A stretch of 64,000 bases of DNA from Falsibacillus albus (GCF_003668575.1 NZ_RCVZ01000011.1:62001-126000), one strand, 5' to 3'. Positions 1-9,143 are shown, numbered from the stretch's first letter. Numbers and translations are program-made. The notes: generated by a model from the letters alone, not told the origin.

Positions 1-415
1 AGGCAATGAAGCAGTAAGGGATAAGGAGGACGAGTGAGGTTAGGATGCCAGGCGTGTAGCTCTTAAACATGATGGTTTGAACAATATGCACGAATGCCTG
101 CAGCACAAATAGATTTAGGATGGATGTAAATAAAAGAAAGCTGCCTCCATTTGATGAAAAATGGGCGGTCGTCCATGCAATGAAGGAAATGAACAGCAAG
201 ATCCATGCTGCTGAAACAGCAAGCTGGGCAGCGGTTGAGCCTAGTTTCTTCCTTGCATTTAATGCTTGTTGGACGAACTTGGTTTTCGGATGGTTGCTTG
301 CAGCCATGGAAGATTCAATGGTGATGATTTCTTCTAGGTCATGGAAAATAAAAATGATGGGAAGCATCCAGATGACTGTTTTGAGATCGAGAAATGGTTG
401 TAGAATTTCTAGCAT
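1..415 (-). CDS. HXXEE-domain membrane protein, 3' end cut by window edge
   Basis: An open frame on the minus strand starts at ATG 415 and runs off the left edge, giving 138 visible residues. AAAGGGG lies about 10 nt upstream. The protein is hydrophobic. Residues 25-29 are H-D-L-E-E, directly after a membrane segment, which is the signature that names the HXXEE family (Pfam). At least three further hydrophobic segments follow. The biochemical role of the family is unknown. The gene lies 91 bp downstream of the sporulenol cyclase on the same strand, so it may be cotranscribed, but nothing proves a shared function. The assignment rests on the motif and the membrane topology; the C-terminus is missing. 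Confidence 0.7.
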   Translation of the reverse strand, partial: MLEILQPFLDLKTVIWMLPIIFIFHDLEEIITIESSMAASNHPKTKFVQQALNARKKLGSTAAQLAVSAAWILLFISFIAWTTAHFSSNGGSFLLFTSILNLFVLQAFVHIVQTIMFKSYTPGILTSLVLLIPYCFIA

Positions 416-506
416 CTTTTCATTTGCCCCTTTCAGCTGAATTTCTCTCAACTGGTTGCTCCATTGTATGGGACAAGAGGTAAGAGTATACCAATATCCC
501 GCAGGC

Positions 507-2411
507 CTACATATTTTCTTGTGCCAAATCCTTCAGGAGCTGCCCGCCAGCCAGTTTTTGATAATGGGCAAGGGCAAGCAGTGGAAAGACATATTCATAA
601 CAATGGTAGTGAATATAAAAGGAGCCGGCCATTCCCCTTCCTTTTGTGTAGGTCGTCGTCCATTCCTTTTCTTTATGCTCTACTAGAAAAGCCGCACCGG
701 TTTCGATTTCGGGTGTGACACTCGTTGCCGCTGTGATGAGGGTGTCGAGGGCCCAAGCGGTATGAGTGCGGCTGCTTTCACCGAGAGGCACGTAGGAATT
801 CTCTAGATCACTTTTACAGGATTCTCCCCATCCGCCGTCGGAGTTTTGATTTTTCAGCAGCCAGGTTAGAGCTTTTTGGATAGCTGGATGCTCCTTAGAA
901 ACCCCGACGGCAAGGAGCCCCGTCACAGCTGCCCATGTGCCGTAAATATACACTCCCCAGCGCCCCACCCAGGATCCATCTGCCTTTTGCTGTTTCAGCA
1001 GCCAGCGAACCCCGCGCTTCATCTTGGGATGTTGTTGATCCAAATGGGTATAGTTCCCGAAGAATTCTAAAGTCCTTCCTGTTAAATCGACCGTCGATGG
1101 ATCGATTAATAAATCTTTTCCTCCCTCAATAGGCATCAAGCTCAACAGTTTTTTATCCACGTTCTTTTCGAACGCCGGCCAGCCGCCGTCTCTGTTTTGC
1201 ATGGAAAGGAGCCAGTTTACTCCTCGATCCCATGCCTGCCGGTAAACCACTTGCTCTATGGCCAGCGTTCGGATGGCTCTCAGTGCAGCGGTGGTATCGT
1301 CAATATCGGGGTGGATGGTGTTCATATCGGCAAAACCCCAGCCGCCCGGCAGCAGGTTCGGTTCATGAATGGCCCAATCTCCGTATTTGAGATGCTGCCG
1401 GGAGAGAATGTATTGATTTGCTTTTTGAATCGTGCCCGATGAATAGGGGACCCCGGCTTCTTGCAGCGCGTACGCAATTAAAGTCGTATTCCAGACAGTA
1501 GCTGTCGTGTACTGGCAGTGAAGTTTGCCGTCAATTCGGCATGTCATTGCTTTTAACCCTTTCACGGCGCGGGTAATCACTGGATGGGTATTCGAATACC
1601 CCCTCGCCAATAAGGCAAAAATCATTAAAATCGTTGAGCTGAAATAATTAAGATAGGTGCCGTCCGGTTCGATTCGGTCCAGCATATATTTTTCAGCGCG
1701 GTATAATGTCAATTCGCGCAGGTTTCCATGGTATTTCAGAGACTTAACTCCCTGTTTAATGAATTGGATCACTGAGCGAACGTCTTCTTCTTGATCCTCT
1801 GTGAAAAAGCGAACGTCCCTTTGTTGAAACAAATCGGAGAGATCGGGTGACCTTGGCGTCCTTCTGCGAAAATTCAAATTGGCAAGAAGTAAAAAAGGGA
1901 TCAAGTTGGCTCTTCCGTACACGGATAAATCAAAAAGATTGATTGGAAAGGAGTCTGGCAAAAGCATCACTTCAATATTGATGGGGAAGTGCGGCCATGC
2001 GCATTGTCCGGTCAGGGCCAATAGGATTTTCAAAAACAGATGGACTTCTGAAGCACCGCCGTTGGCCAGGATAAACCTTCTGGCAGCTTGGATTTTCTCG
2101 TCTTTTGGATCCCGGTAACCGGAATAAAGAAGAGCATAATACGCTTCCACTGTAGAAGTTACGTTGCCTTTCTCCTGATCATGGAATAGCTTCCAGGATC
2201 CATCTTCCTCCTGCTTTCCGGCGATGCGCTCCACCAATTCTTTAATGAGCTCCTCTTCATCGTTTATCTCCAATGTCCGTAATAGAATAATCATGCTGCA
2301 GTCTGAAGCGATCCCAGTCTCGAAAGGATACTGCCAAGCTCCGTTCTCTGCCTGGTCCAAGACAAACTGATTCGCGATTCTATTCATTTCCATCTTTACC
2401 CCATCCCTCAT
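507..2411 (-). CDS. sqhC: Squalene-hopene / sporulenol cyclase
   Basis: This 634-residue terpene cyclase matches the length of Bacillus SqhC (about 632). The catalytic DxDD motif appears as DIDDTT at about residues 369-374, and QW-type repeats (for example GSWxxxW, GGWP, GGWGES) are spread through both alpha-barrel domains. Bacterial cyclases of this class protonate squalene or tetraprenyl-beta-curcumene. In Bacillus the product is sporulenol, a C35 spore lipid; in other genera it is hopene. Sequence alone does not separate the two, but the Bacillus-like context favours sporulenol. The start at 2411 has GGAGAGG about 9 nt upstream; an internal ATG six codons later is a possible alternative. 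The enzyme is expected to sit on the membrane as a monotopic protein. Confidence 0.92.
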   Translation of the reverse strand: MRDGVKMEMNRIANQFVLDQAENGAWQYPFETGIASDCSMIILLRTLEINDEEELIKELVERIAGKQEEDGSWKLFHDQEKGNVTSTVEAYYALLYSGYRDPKDEKIQAARRFILANGGASEVHLFLKILLALTGQCAWPHFPINIEVMLLPDSFPINLFDLSVYGRANLIPFLLLANLNFRRRTPRSPDLSDLFQQRDVRFFTEDQEEDVRSVIQFIKQGVKSLKYHGNLRELTLYRAEKYMLDRIEPDGTYLNYFSSTILMIFALLARGYSNTHPVITRAVKGLKAMTCRIDGKLHCQYTTATVWNTTLIAYALQEAGVPYSSGTIQKANQYILSRQHLKYGDWAIHEPNLLPGGWGFADMNTIHPDIDDTTAALRAIRTLAIEQVVYRQAWDRGVNWLLSMQNRDGGWPAFEKNVDKKLLSLMPIEGGKDLLIDPSTVDLTGRTLEFFGNYTHLDQQHPKMKRGVRWLLKQQKADGSWVGRWGVYIYGTWAAVTGLLAVGVSKEHPAIQKALTWLLKNQNSDGGWGESCKSDLENSYVPLGESSRTHTAWALDTLITAATSVTPEIETGAAFLVEHKEKEWTTTYTKGRGMAGSFYIHYHCYEYVFPLLALAHYQKLAGGQLLKDLAQENM

Positions 2412-2507
2412 TTGACCGATCCTCTCCCCAAAAATTCATCTTTCAAATTCATATTCCGCCGGCGAGTTGAATATGTTCCTTTGATGGAGCGGATTGAATA
2501 GAGCCAC

Positions 2508-3662
2508 ATGAACTACTGTAAAAAGGGTGATGCCGTTTTGCTCGACTCTTTAACAGATGTCAAAAAAGAATTGAAAAAGAAGATGAAGAAAAAATCAGTC
2601 TGCCTTCCGTCGCTATCAGAAAAAGATCAAAAATGTATTGAAACGATAAGAGAAAAGACGAGGCAGTTAAATCAAGACAATGTCACAAGGACGCAGGCTT
2701 ATTATAAGTTTTACCTTCAATATCCTACGATACAATGGGCACTGCTCGGACATATGATCTCACGGAATGTTGGCTGGAACATGACCGATTTAAAAGGGGA
2801 ATTGCTGACGAAACTGTTATCTGAAAAGGAACAGCTAACATTTTTTACTTTTTTGGAGCGCGGCAGCTGGTTGATTTTCCAGGATGTATATCCTCAATTC
2901 TTGATTTATGACCTGAGTGTGAAGAGGGGTAAAGAAATGTTCCACCTTTTGCCGTTCTTTCATACATCGACATTCATGGAGACGATTTGGAGGTATTTTT
3001 GGCGCAGTGGGGACAGTTATACGCTGGCCATTGCAATGGTGATAAATGAACAAAGCTATTTGGAAAAAAGGTTGATTCAAAATGAGCATTTCCAAAAGAA
3101 TGTAACCGGTACGGTCAGCTTTAAAATGTATGAATTTTTGCGGCTGAATAACATTCTTTTTCCCTACTATCCTGGGGAAAAAGCGCAGAAAGCTTCCCTT
3201 GTTGGCGCCACTTCAAAGCAATTCACTTCACTCGACAAAAGAATTTTATTCGGTAAAAATCTGTACTCCCTTCTTTTTCAGCGTGAAGAGATCTTGAAAG
3301 GGGTCTTGAAATGGGCACAAGTATCGCCCCATACCGGCTCAAGGAAAGATTACTGGCCAGGTCTGTTTAATGATGTAAATGAATCTTATCCTCGAGCCAT
3401 CTATAAACGGCGGGTGAAGAATTGCTTGCTGAGAAAGGGGGCTAATCGATTGTACAGTCCGCCTCTAAAATACGCCTGGCCGGCTGCAGTCCATGATGAC
3501 ATGTGCGAAGAAGACTGGTTTGAGGATTGGATCGTCCTGGAGTATCTCAAAGAAAAAGCAATTTTCGATGGAGAGATTTTCAAAAGTTATTGTAAAACCT
3601 TTGAAACCATTGAACTGGCTGTCATGGCAAAGGAAGCCCTCCTGCTGAGGGGAGGGGATTAA
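2508..3662 (+). CDS. DUF2515 family protein (YppC-like)
   Basis: The protein has 384 residues, without signal peptide or clear membrane segments, and is rich in aromatic and basic residues. It resembles the DUF2515 family of Bacillus (B. subtilis YppC), whose function is unknown. A long conserved-looking core covers residues 50-370 and contains HMISRNVGWNMTDLKG. The first 30 residues are lysine-rich. The start is uncertain: ATG 2508 has only a distant GGAGCGG. TTG 2538 is preceded at good spacing by AAGGGTGATG and would give a protein ten residues shorter. The gene is divergent from the cyclase, with 96 bp shared between them. Confidence 0.75.
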   Translation: MNYCKKGDAVLLDSLTDVKKELKKKMKKKSVCLPSLSEKDQKCIETIREKTRQLNQDNVTRTQAYYKFYLQYPTIQWALLGHMISRNVGWNMTDLKGELLTKLLSEKEQLTFFTFLERGSWLIFQDVYPQFLIYDLSVKRGKEMFHLLPFFHTSTFMETIWRYFWRSGDSYTLAIAMVINEQSYLEKRLIQNEHFQKNVTGTVSFKMYEFLRLNNILFPYYPGEKAQKASLVGATSKQFTSLDKRILFGKNLYSLLFQREEILKGVLKWAQVSPHTGSRKDYWPGLFNDVNESYPRAIYKRRVKNCLLRKGANRLYSPPLKYAWPAAVHDDMCEEDWFEDWIVLEYLKEKAIFDGEIFKSYCKTFETIELAVMAKEALLLRGGD

Positions 3663-3695
3663 TCATTCTTGCGCGGTGATCCTTGGAAAGAATCT

Positions 3696-3733
3696 TCAAA
3701 AAAGAGAGAAAAGCCTCATCGGCTCTTCTCTCC
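3696..3733 (-). terminator. Rho-independent terminator of dus
   Basis: Read on the minus strand, a 12-bp stem (GAGAGAAGAGCC paired with GGCTTTTCTCTC, one G-U) with a 5-nt loop is followed by six T. It lies 38 bp past the dus stop codon. On the plus strand there is no T tract, so it mainly serves dus. Confidence 0.85.
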
Positions 3734-3770
3734 TGTAAAAATCTAAGAATGATGAAGAAAGGGGCTTTGC

Positions 3771-4769
3771 TTAAGAAACAGAAAAGCCTTCATCTTCTTT
3801 CACTCCATTTTTATCTGTATATTCATCCAGCAGGGCACGCACTCCATCGGTGGTCACTGTTTCCATCAGACGATTTCTCAGCTCACTCGCTCCCCGGAAT
3901 CCGCGGACGTAGATCTTAAAGAAGCGGCGAAGCGGTTTGAATGGGCGAGGTTCCAGATCATCGGAATACTTATCAAAAAGATCGAGATGCAGTCTTAGGA
4001 GATCAAGCAGTTCTTCACTCGTATGATCTTTCTTCTCTGTTTCGAACGCGAATGGGTTATGGAAGATCCCCCGTCCGATCATCACACCATCGACGCCGTA
4101 TTTTTCTACGAGTTCAAGTCCCTTGTGACGGTCCGGAATGTCGCCGTTGATCGTCAGTAATGTATGTGGGGCAACTTCGTCACGAAGTTTTTTGATCTCA
4201 GGAATCAGTTCCCAGTGAGCATCGACGTCACTCATTTCCTTTTTTGTACGAAGATGGATGGAAAGATTGACAATATCCTGTTCCAGGAGGTGCTTCAGCC
4301 AGTCGTACCATTCATCCACTTGTGTGTAGCCGAGACGGGTCTTCACACTGACGGGAAGTCCCCCTGCTTTGGCTGCCTGGATGAGTTCCGCTGCGACATC
4401 CGGACGTCGGATCAGGCCGGATCCTTTCCCATTCGCTGCTACATTGTGCACAGGGCAGCCCATATTGATATCGATTCCCCGGAAGCCCATTTCGGCCATA
4501 CCGATACTCATTTCCCGGAAGTATTCGGGCTTGTCCCCCCAAATATGGGCGACCATCGGCTGTTCATCTTCCGTGAACGTCAGACGCCCACGTACGCTGT
4601 CTTTTCCTTTCGGATGACAGTAGCTTTCTGTATTCGTAAATTCTGTGAAAAACACGTCAGGTCTCGCGGCTTCATTTACGACATGACGAAAAACGACATC
4701 CGTCACATCTTCCATCGGTGCCAGAACAAAAAACGGCCGCGGCAATTCATTCCAAAAATTATCTTTCAT
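3771..4769 (-). CDS. dus: tRNA-dihydrouridine synthase (YfjN-type Dus)
   Basis: This is a 332-residue FMN-dependent TIM-barrel enzyme. It would reduce uridine to dihydrouridine in tRNA using NADPH. The N-terminus [10 protein letters not shown] is the Dus phosphate/FMN signature. The catalytic cysteine is Cys105 in NMGCPV, with the following [14 protein letters not shown] (substrate/FMN contact) and GVMIGRG (FMN phosphate) are also present. It looks closer to B. subtilis YfjN than to DusB (YacF), because FFTEFTN replaces the usual DusB segment; which tRNA position it modifies is not evident. The start ATG 4769 has GGAAAGGG about 13 nt upstream. That site lies in an imperfect inverted repeat (about 4788-4802) that could partly mask it. 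Confidence 0.9.
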   Translation of the reverse strand: MKDNFWNELPRPFFVLAPMEDVTDVVFRHVVNEAARPDVFFTEFTNTESYCHPKGKDSVRGRLTFTEDEQPMVAHIWGDKPEYFREMSIGMAEMGFRGIDINMGCPVHNVAANGKGSGLIRRPDVAAELIQAAKAGGLPVSVKTRLGYTQVDEWYDWLKHLLEQDIVNLSIHLRTKKEMSDVDAHWELIPEIKKLRDEVAPHTLLTINGDIPDRHKGLELVEKYGVDGVMIGRGIFHNPFAFETEKKDHTSEELLDLLRLHLDLFDKYSDDLEPRPFKPLRRFFKIYVRGFRGASELRNRLMETVTTDGVRALLDEYTDKNGVKEDEGFSVS

Positions 4770-4984
4770 CTTATATCAAAACCCTTTCCTTAAGGGAAGG
4801 CACGTTCCCAAAATTAAAAGTGAGAATGTATCTGTCTGATCCATTACATATTGCCTGGATTTCAACCAGTATATACTTTAATACGAACAAACGAAAAGTG
4901 CAAGGGGACAAGCCGTCTTACGGGATTATGCGCTGTGTAGGTGTGAATCCTAGTGTATGATTTGTAATCCATTGAATCTTAGAT

Positions 4985-5112
4985 GTTGATTGGAGCGAGG
5001 AAAGGTTGGGCGGATGTTCGATTAAGTTCGGCACATCCGTGTGCCAGCATCGAACGACCTCACTTCGAGTGAGGCTCCTCGGAAAGCGAGCATCCTTCTG
5101 CGGAAATCAACC
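4985..5112 (+). repeat. Dispersed palindromic repeat, copy R1 (long form)
   Basis: The element runs from GTTGATTGGAGCG to GCGGAAATCAACC, and its two ends are complementary. Near the middle it holds a nested inverted module, GATGTTCGATTAAGTTCGGCAC against GTGCCAGCATCGAACGACC, followed by a small CTCACTTCGAGTGAG hairpin. Related copies lie at R2-R9. The flanking stretch between dus and yiaA (4770-5248) shows no other gene. Confidence 0.85.
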
Positions 5113-5248
5113 TTACATAACCTTCAATAAATAGCAACAAACTTTACTAAAAGAGCGTTTTAAAAAATCCATACATGTAAAAAATTACTATAATGTATTT
5201 GTAGAATCAGTTTAGGTACTTATTCTGAAAGACAGTAAAGGCGATCGG

Positions 5249-5722
5249 ATGATGTCTGGTATGAATGAAAATCCGTTATTGAAGAGCGAGGAAAAGAAAC
5301 CGAAGATCAAGGTGGAAAGAAAACAAGGGGAATCGACTACTGCCTTTAAAGGTGCAAGTTGGGCAGCTTTGGTGTTGGGTGTATCTGCTTATCTAGTTGG
5401 CCTGTTCAATGCAGGAATGCAATTGAATGAGAAGGGGTATTACTTTGCCGTTTTGGTATTCGGCCAATATGCCGCAGTATCTCTGCAAAAAGCGGCCAGG
5501 GACAGGGAAGAGGATATCCCGGTTTCTGGCATCTATTACGGACTCAGTTGGTTTGCCCTCATCGTAGCCAGTTCCTTGATGGCGATCGGACTGTATAATG
5601 CCGGAAGCATCATCTTAAGTGAAAAAGGATTTTATGCCATGGCATTTGTACTTAGTTTATTTGCAGCCATCACCATTCAGAAAAATATTCGGGATACACA
5701 GCTGGCTAAAGAAAGAGATTAA
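5249..5722 (+). CDS. YiaA/YiaB family inner membrane protein
   Basis: This small membrane protein has 157 residues. After a charged cytoplasmic N-terminus of about 30 residues come two similar halves, each with two hydrophobic segments (about 36-55 and 60-80; 96-115 and 120-140). Each half has the pattern GLFNAG / GLYNAG, followed by EKGYYFAVLV / EKGFYAMAFV and a final AAVSLQK / AAITIQK. This internal duplication is the hallmark of the YiaA/YiaB domain. Function is unknown. ATG 5249 is followed by two further in-frame Met codons within four residues, and AAAGGCGATCGG precedes it, so the exact start may shift slightly. It appears to be a single-gene unit closed by its own terminator. Confidence 0.8.
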   Translation: MMSGMNENPLLKSEEKKPKIKVERKQGESTTAFKGASWAALVLGVSAYLVGLFNAGMQLNEKGYYFAVLVFGQYAAVSLQKAARDREEDIPVSGIYYGLSWFALIVASSLMAIGLYNAGSIILSEKGFYAMAFVLSLFAAITIQKNIRDTQLAKERD

Positions 5723-5728
5723 TAATAA

Positions 5729-5762
5729 GGACGGTACTGCTGTAGTACCGTCCTTTGTCGTT
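5729..5762 (+). terminator. Terminator after yiaA-like gene
   Basis: A perfect 10-bp stem GGACGGTACT/AGTACCGTCC with a 5-nt loop is followed by TTTGTCGTT. It begins seven bases past the stop codon. The T tract is short, but the position fits. Confidence 0.8.
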
Positions 5763-5807
5763 CTGGATGAAGTTTTAAAGAAGTATGGGAAGCTTCTTTT
5801 TCCTACT

Positions 5808-6272
5808 TTAATACTCACCCTTGATCACAAAATACGAGCCCCGGATGGTACCAGCCAGCTTGGATTTTTGCCTGGCGAATTTGAATTTTCCTTCAAGCTC
5901 CTTCGGTACTTCCATTCCTTCGGACAGCTTAAAGCCGACAGCCCGCTTCTTCGGGTCATCAACCGTGTACATGACGTTGAGCACGAGGCCGTCTTCATAA
6001 ATGACGTAGGCAAATTGGATGTTTTCCACTTGAAATCGGGTCGTTTCCAGTGGCTTTGCCGCAAATTCAATATCGCGTTCTTCTTTCAAAATCCGATTTA
6101 CATAATCAATTGTCTCCTGGCTTTCGCCGGCGGGAACAACCGTGAACTCATGCTTGTATTTATTCATGAAGTAACGGGCTTCATTCGCACGCAGCCCTGC
6201 AAGCTTTTCTATAATAGGCGAGGATTCTAAACCAGTCGTAGACACATCTTTAAAATCAACGATATAGGACAT
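5808..6272 (-). CDS. Unrecognised conserved-looking protein downstream of YobU-like gene
   Basis: The protein has 154 residues, with no signal peptide or membrane segment. I do not recognise the family. Visible features are an N-terminal MSYIVDF strand, the segment ANEARYFMNKYKHEFTVV, an acidic central part, and a C-terminal basic segment. The first ATG of the long frame (6311) would overlap the upstream gene. ATG 6272 is preceded by a perfect AGGAGG at 7 nt, so I take that start. It lies 14 bp downstream of the YobU-like gene on the same strand and should be cotranscribed with it. This suggests a shared ligand or response, but no function can be assigned. Confidence 0.75.
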   Translation of the reverse strand: MSYIVDFKDVSTTGLESSPIIEKLAGLRANEARYFMNKYKHEFTVVPAGESQETIDYVNRILKEERDIEFAAKPLETTRFQVENIQFAYVIYEDGLVLNVMYTVDDPKKRAVGFKLSEGMEVPKELEGKFKFARQKSKLAGTIRGSYFVIKGEY

Positions 6273-6286
6273 GTTCATTCCTCCTA

Positions 6287-6766
6287 TTATTTCCTGACAA
6301 CAGGAATCCACATTTCTCCATATACCAAACCGTTGCGACGACCCATCTCAACCGCTGTATTCGGTCCGCCGACATAGGCGACATCCTTTGCTTCCGGAAG
6401 GGCTTGGCCAAAGGCTATCCCTGTAAGCATGGTGCTTAACTCAATATCTGTTTCCGCTTCTCCTTTTACCACCAGATAGGCGCCCTTTGGGAATTGGATG
6501 ATCCTTGTTGCATTCGGGACTGTTTCCTCTGTCATGACGCCGGCATAATGCATCATCTTGTTATTCACAGCTTCGTTCACAGTGAAAATGTAATCATTTT
6601 TTGCAACGGATTTTAACGCATCAAGCCTGCCATCTTCTTTGACGTCCGACCAAAAGTCTGCCTTTTCCTTGTTGATGGCGGCAAAGTCTCTGTAATCACT
6701 CTTAAGTTCTGTTCCAATGCCGACAACGGTGAAGCTTTCTTTTTCTTCCAACGTATAATCTGCCAT
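6287..6766 (-). CDS. GyrI-like / AraC effector-binding domain protein (YobU-like)
   Basis: This 159-residue stand-alone effector-binding domain resembles B. subtilis YobU and the Cass2/GyrI-like fold, which binds small, often cationic or aromatic ligands. The N-terminus ESFTVVGIGTEL is the typical first strand. The protein ends with GLVYGEMWIPV, matching the conserved E-x-W-x-P end of the fold. No DNA-binding domain is present. It is divergent from a YobV-like WYL regulator, the same pairing as in B. subtilis yobU/yobV. The inference is that it is a target, or a ligand-sensing partner, of that regulator. Confidence 0.8.
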   Translation of the reverse strand: MADYTLEEKESFTVVGIGTELKSDYRDFAAINKEKADFWSDVKEDGRLDALKSVAKNDYIFTVNEAVNNKMMHYAGVMTEETVPNATRIIQFPKGAYLVVKGEAETDIELSTMLTGIAFGQALPEAKDVAYVGGPNTAVEMGRRNGLVYGEMWIPVVRK

Positions 6767-6796
6767 CGTTCATCCCATCCTCTTTTTTGGATTCAC

Positions 6797-6815
6797 CAAA
6801 TGTTTTTTTCATTTG
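6797..6815. promoter_or_regulatory. Inverted repeat, candidate operator of the WYL regulator
   Basis: CAAATG - seven T - CATTTG is a perfect 6-bp inverted repeat between the divergent YobU-like and YobV-like genes. It lies just downstream of the minus-strand -10 box, a place where a bound repressor could block transcription. No other site in the window was found to compare it with. Confidence 0.4.
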
Positions 6816-6818
6816 ATA

Positions 6819-6846
6819 AGTTTATAATAGCTTTAAATCATGTCAA
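6819..6846 (-). promoter_or_regulatory. Sigma-A promoter of YobU-like operon
   Basis: On the minus strand there is a perfect -35 TTGACA (6846-6841), a 16-nt spacer and a weak -10 TAAACT (6824-6819), about 50 nt before the start codon of the YobU-like gene. On the plus strand TATAAT at 6823-6828 could serve the divergent regulator, but no good -35 accompanies it. Confidence 0.65.
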
Positions 6847-6872
6847 AAAATGATACTGTTTAGGAGGCTCTG

Positions 6873-7835
6873 ATGAAAAAAGTTGAACGGATCAATACGA
6901 TCATGCGGTATATCAACAACCGCGCCTACTTTACCATTTCTGAAATCATGAGGGAATTCAACATCTCACGTTCAACGGCTATTCGCGATATCAGGGAAAT
7001 CGAAGCCATGGGGATGCCGCTTGTCGCTGAAGTTGGGAGGGATGGGGGTTATTCTGTATTGACCAACTCCGTCCTGCCGACTGTTCGCTTTACAGATAAT
7101 GAGATTAAAGCGCTCTTTATTGCCTTTATGGCGACAAGAAATAAACAGCTTCCTTATCTAAAAAGCCGCCAGTCTTTAGCTGAAAAATTACTGGGCCTCA
7201 TCTCGGAGAACCAGCAGGAGGACCTAGTCCATTTAAATCAAATCTTGCTGTTTGAAGGGACAAACCCCAATAATCCAGATCTGCTTGAGCTTTCAGACCT
7301 GCCCCATCCAATGTTGGAAAAACTCATCGGAATCATCCTTTTGGACAATCAATTATTGATCACCGTCAATGAAGAGAATGTCATAAAGTCATATCCAATT
7401 TATCTTTTGCACCTTTATCACGAAAAAGGCATTTGGATGATTGAAGGTTTTGACTTTATGGATGATAAGAGGAGGATTATCCCAGTCGATAATCTCACCG
7501 ATATCAAACTGTATCCTGCGAAGGAACGATTGAGCAAGAAAAAGATTTTAGATAAACTGTGCAGGCAGGAAGAAGTGATGAATCTAGTCATTGAACTTGG
7601 TCCAAAGGCGATTGCACAGTTCAGAAAATACCATCCAATAAAAGCTTCCATTGCCTATACCGATCCGTACCAAACGACAGCCATCCTTAAGACTTTTATC
7701 AATGTCAATAATCCTGAAGAACGGGCCGAAATGACCAATTGGCTGCTGTTCCTGGGAGGGGATATCAAGGTAAGGGAAGTGCCAAAAGAGGTATTGGAAG
7801 GATTACAAGAGAGACTTACCGTATACAGCCCATGA
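6873..7835 (+). CDS. HTH/WYL-domain transcriptional regulator (YobV-like)
   Basis: The 320-residue protein has an N-terminal winged helix (residues 1-60, with FNISRSTAIRDIREIE as recognition segment) and a WYL-type ligand domain at about 140-220 (KSYPIYLLHLYHEKGIWMIEGF). A C-terminal WCX-like part follows. It is like B. subtilis YobV of the DeoR/YafY group. It is transcribed divergently from the YobU-like gene and probably controls it and itself. The ligand is unknown. The start ATG 6873 has AGGAGG at 5 nt. Confidence 0.85.
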   Translation: MKKVERINTIMRYINNRAYFTISEIMREFNISRSTAIRDIREIEAMGMPLVAEVGRDGGYSVLTNSVLPTVRFTDNEIKALFIAFMATRNKQLPYLKSRQSLAEKLLGLISENQQEDLVHLNQILLFEGTNPNNPDLLELSDLPHPMLEKLIGIILLDNQLLITVNEENVIKSYPIYLLHLYHEKGIWMIEGFDFMDDKRRIIPVDNLTDIKLYPAKERLSKKKILDKLCRQEEVMNLVIELGPKAIAQFRKYHPIKASIAYTDPYQTTAILKTFINVNNPEERAEMTNWLLFLGGDIKVREVPKEVLEGLQERLTVYSP

Positions 7836-8024
7836 CCAGCAAATCGCGGCGGACGGTTCTCATGCTTTTTTCTTGAAATGAGGAAGCAGTAGTACCTTCC
7901 CGGTGCTTTTCTATTATTTATTACATTTTTAATTCTGATAGACTAATAATACAAACGTTTCATAGTGAGTGATGAAAAAAATCATATTCACCAAATGAAC
8001 TACTATAGAAAAGGGCGGGATACC

Positions 8025-9143
8025 GTGAAAAAAAGAATAATGGCAGGAGCTTGTCTATTGGCCCTCCCTCAATTGTTAATTGGCTGTTCACAAGCAGTGA
8101 CTTCACAACAGCAAGATCTGGAGCTGAATGAAAAGTCGAAATTAACCTTTGAAGAAAAGCACTATGGCACTGATGGATTGGCAAAGTCTCCGAGATTCGC
8201 ACTTAAAGCAAACTATCAGGCTATCGAACCTTCCCAAAAGGCGCAGCCATTAGAAACAAAATATACAGATGAACAGTTGGCCCAAATACCAAAAGCAGAA
8301 GCGCATGGAGATAAACGGGAAAGAAGTGTCCCTTTAGGACAAGTATTACAAAAAGGGGCGACAGATCAATCAGATGGACCGCTCCAAAAAAATAGGATCG
8401 TTTCCTATTATGGAAACCCTCATTCGGTTCACATGGGGATTCTAGGAGAATATAATCCACAAACGTTAATGGATAAATTGATCGAACAAACCCGTGCATA
8501 TTCCGAACTTGATCCTGAAAGACCTGCTATTCCTGCAATTGAATTGATTACAACCATCGCACAGCGCAATCCCGGAAAAAATGGTCTTTATGTTCACCCT
8601 ACGCCCGCCGTCGACATCGAAGAGTATGCGAAATTAGCAAAAGAACATCATGCCTTATTAATTTTAGATGTTCAACTAGGTCGCGACACCATTATGAACC
8701 AAGTAAAATCACTAGAAAAATATTTAAAATTACCATATGTTCATTTAGCGATAGATACCGAGTTCCATGTCAAAGAAGGGCAAGTTCCAGGAGTCGATCT
8801 CGGGCATGTGGATGGCGAAAATATTCAGAAAGCGATCGAATATGTTTCAAACCTCGTGGAGGAGAATGGACTTCCGGACAAAGTCGTAGTCGTCCATCAA
8901 TTTGCCGACAAAATTATTAACAACAAAAGCGCCATTCATCCCGAAAAAAATGTAGAGGTTGTTTTAAATAATGATGGATTTGGATTTCCGGCTCTAAAAA
9001 GAACAGGGTATCATCAACTTGTACATAACCAACCTATTCAGTACGGCGGGTTCAAGTTGTTCTATAAAAATGATAAGCCTTTAATGACTCCTAAAGATGT
9101 ATTAGGGCTGGACCCAGCACCAGCATTTATTAATTATCAATAA
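8025..9143 (+). CDS. Putative lipoprotein with predicted alpha/beta-barrel domain
   Basis: I take GTG 8025 (372 residues), preceded by GGGCGGGA, because it gives a clean lipoprotein signal: KKR, then a hydrophobic stretch ending LLIGC, with the lipid cysteine at residue 21. A longer frame opens at 7965. After a low-complexity linker (to about residue 115), the main domain has regularly spaced strands: RIVSYYGNP, AIELITTIAQ, HALLILDVQLG, VHLAIDTEF and KVVVVHQF. This looks like a TIM-type barrel with acidic residues at strand ends. I recall similar unnamed actinobacterial lipoproteins but no characterised member. It is expected to be anchored outside the membrane. Enzyme activity is inferred only, and no operon partner is evident. 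Confidence 0.65.
   Translation: MKKRIMAGACLLALPQLLIGCSQAVTSQQQDLELNEKSKLTFEEKHYGTDGLAKSPRFALKANYQAIEPSQKAQPLETKYTDEQLAQIPKAEAHGDKRERSVPLGQVLQKGATDQSDGPLQKNRIVSYYGNPHSVHMGILGEYNPQTLMDKLIEQTRAYSELDPERPAIPAIELITTIAQRNPGKNGLYVHPTPAVDIEEYAKLAKEHHALLILDVQLGRDTIMNQVKSLEKYLKLPYVHLAIDTEFHVKEGQVPGVDLGHVDGENIQKAIEYVSNLVEENGLPDKVVVVHQFADKIINNKSAIHPEKNVEVVLNNDGFGFPALKRTGYHQLVHNQPIQYGGFKLFYKNDKPLMTPKDVLGLDPAPAFINYQ

Noticed and set aside
4164-4793. 209-residue plus-strand frame opposite dus
   Set aside because: Antisense to a clear Dus enzyme; Cys/His/Phe-rich shadow translation.
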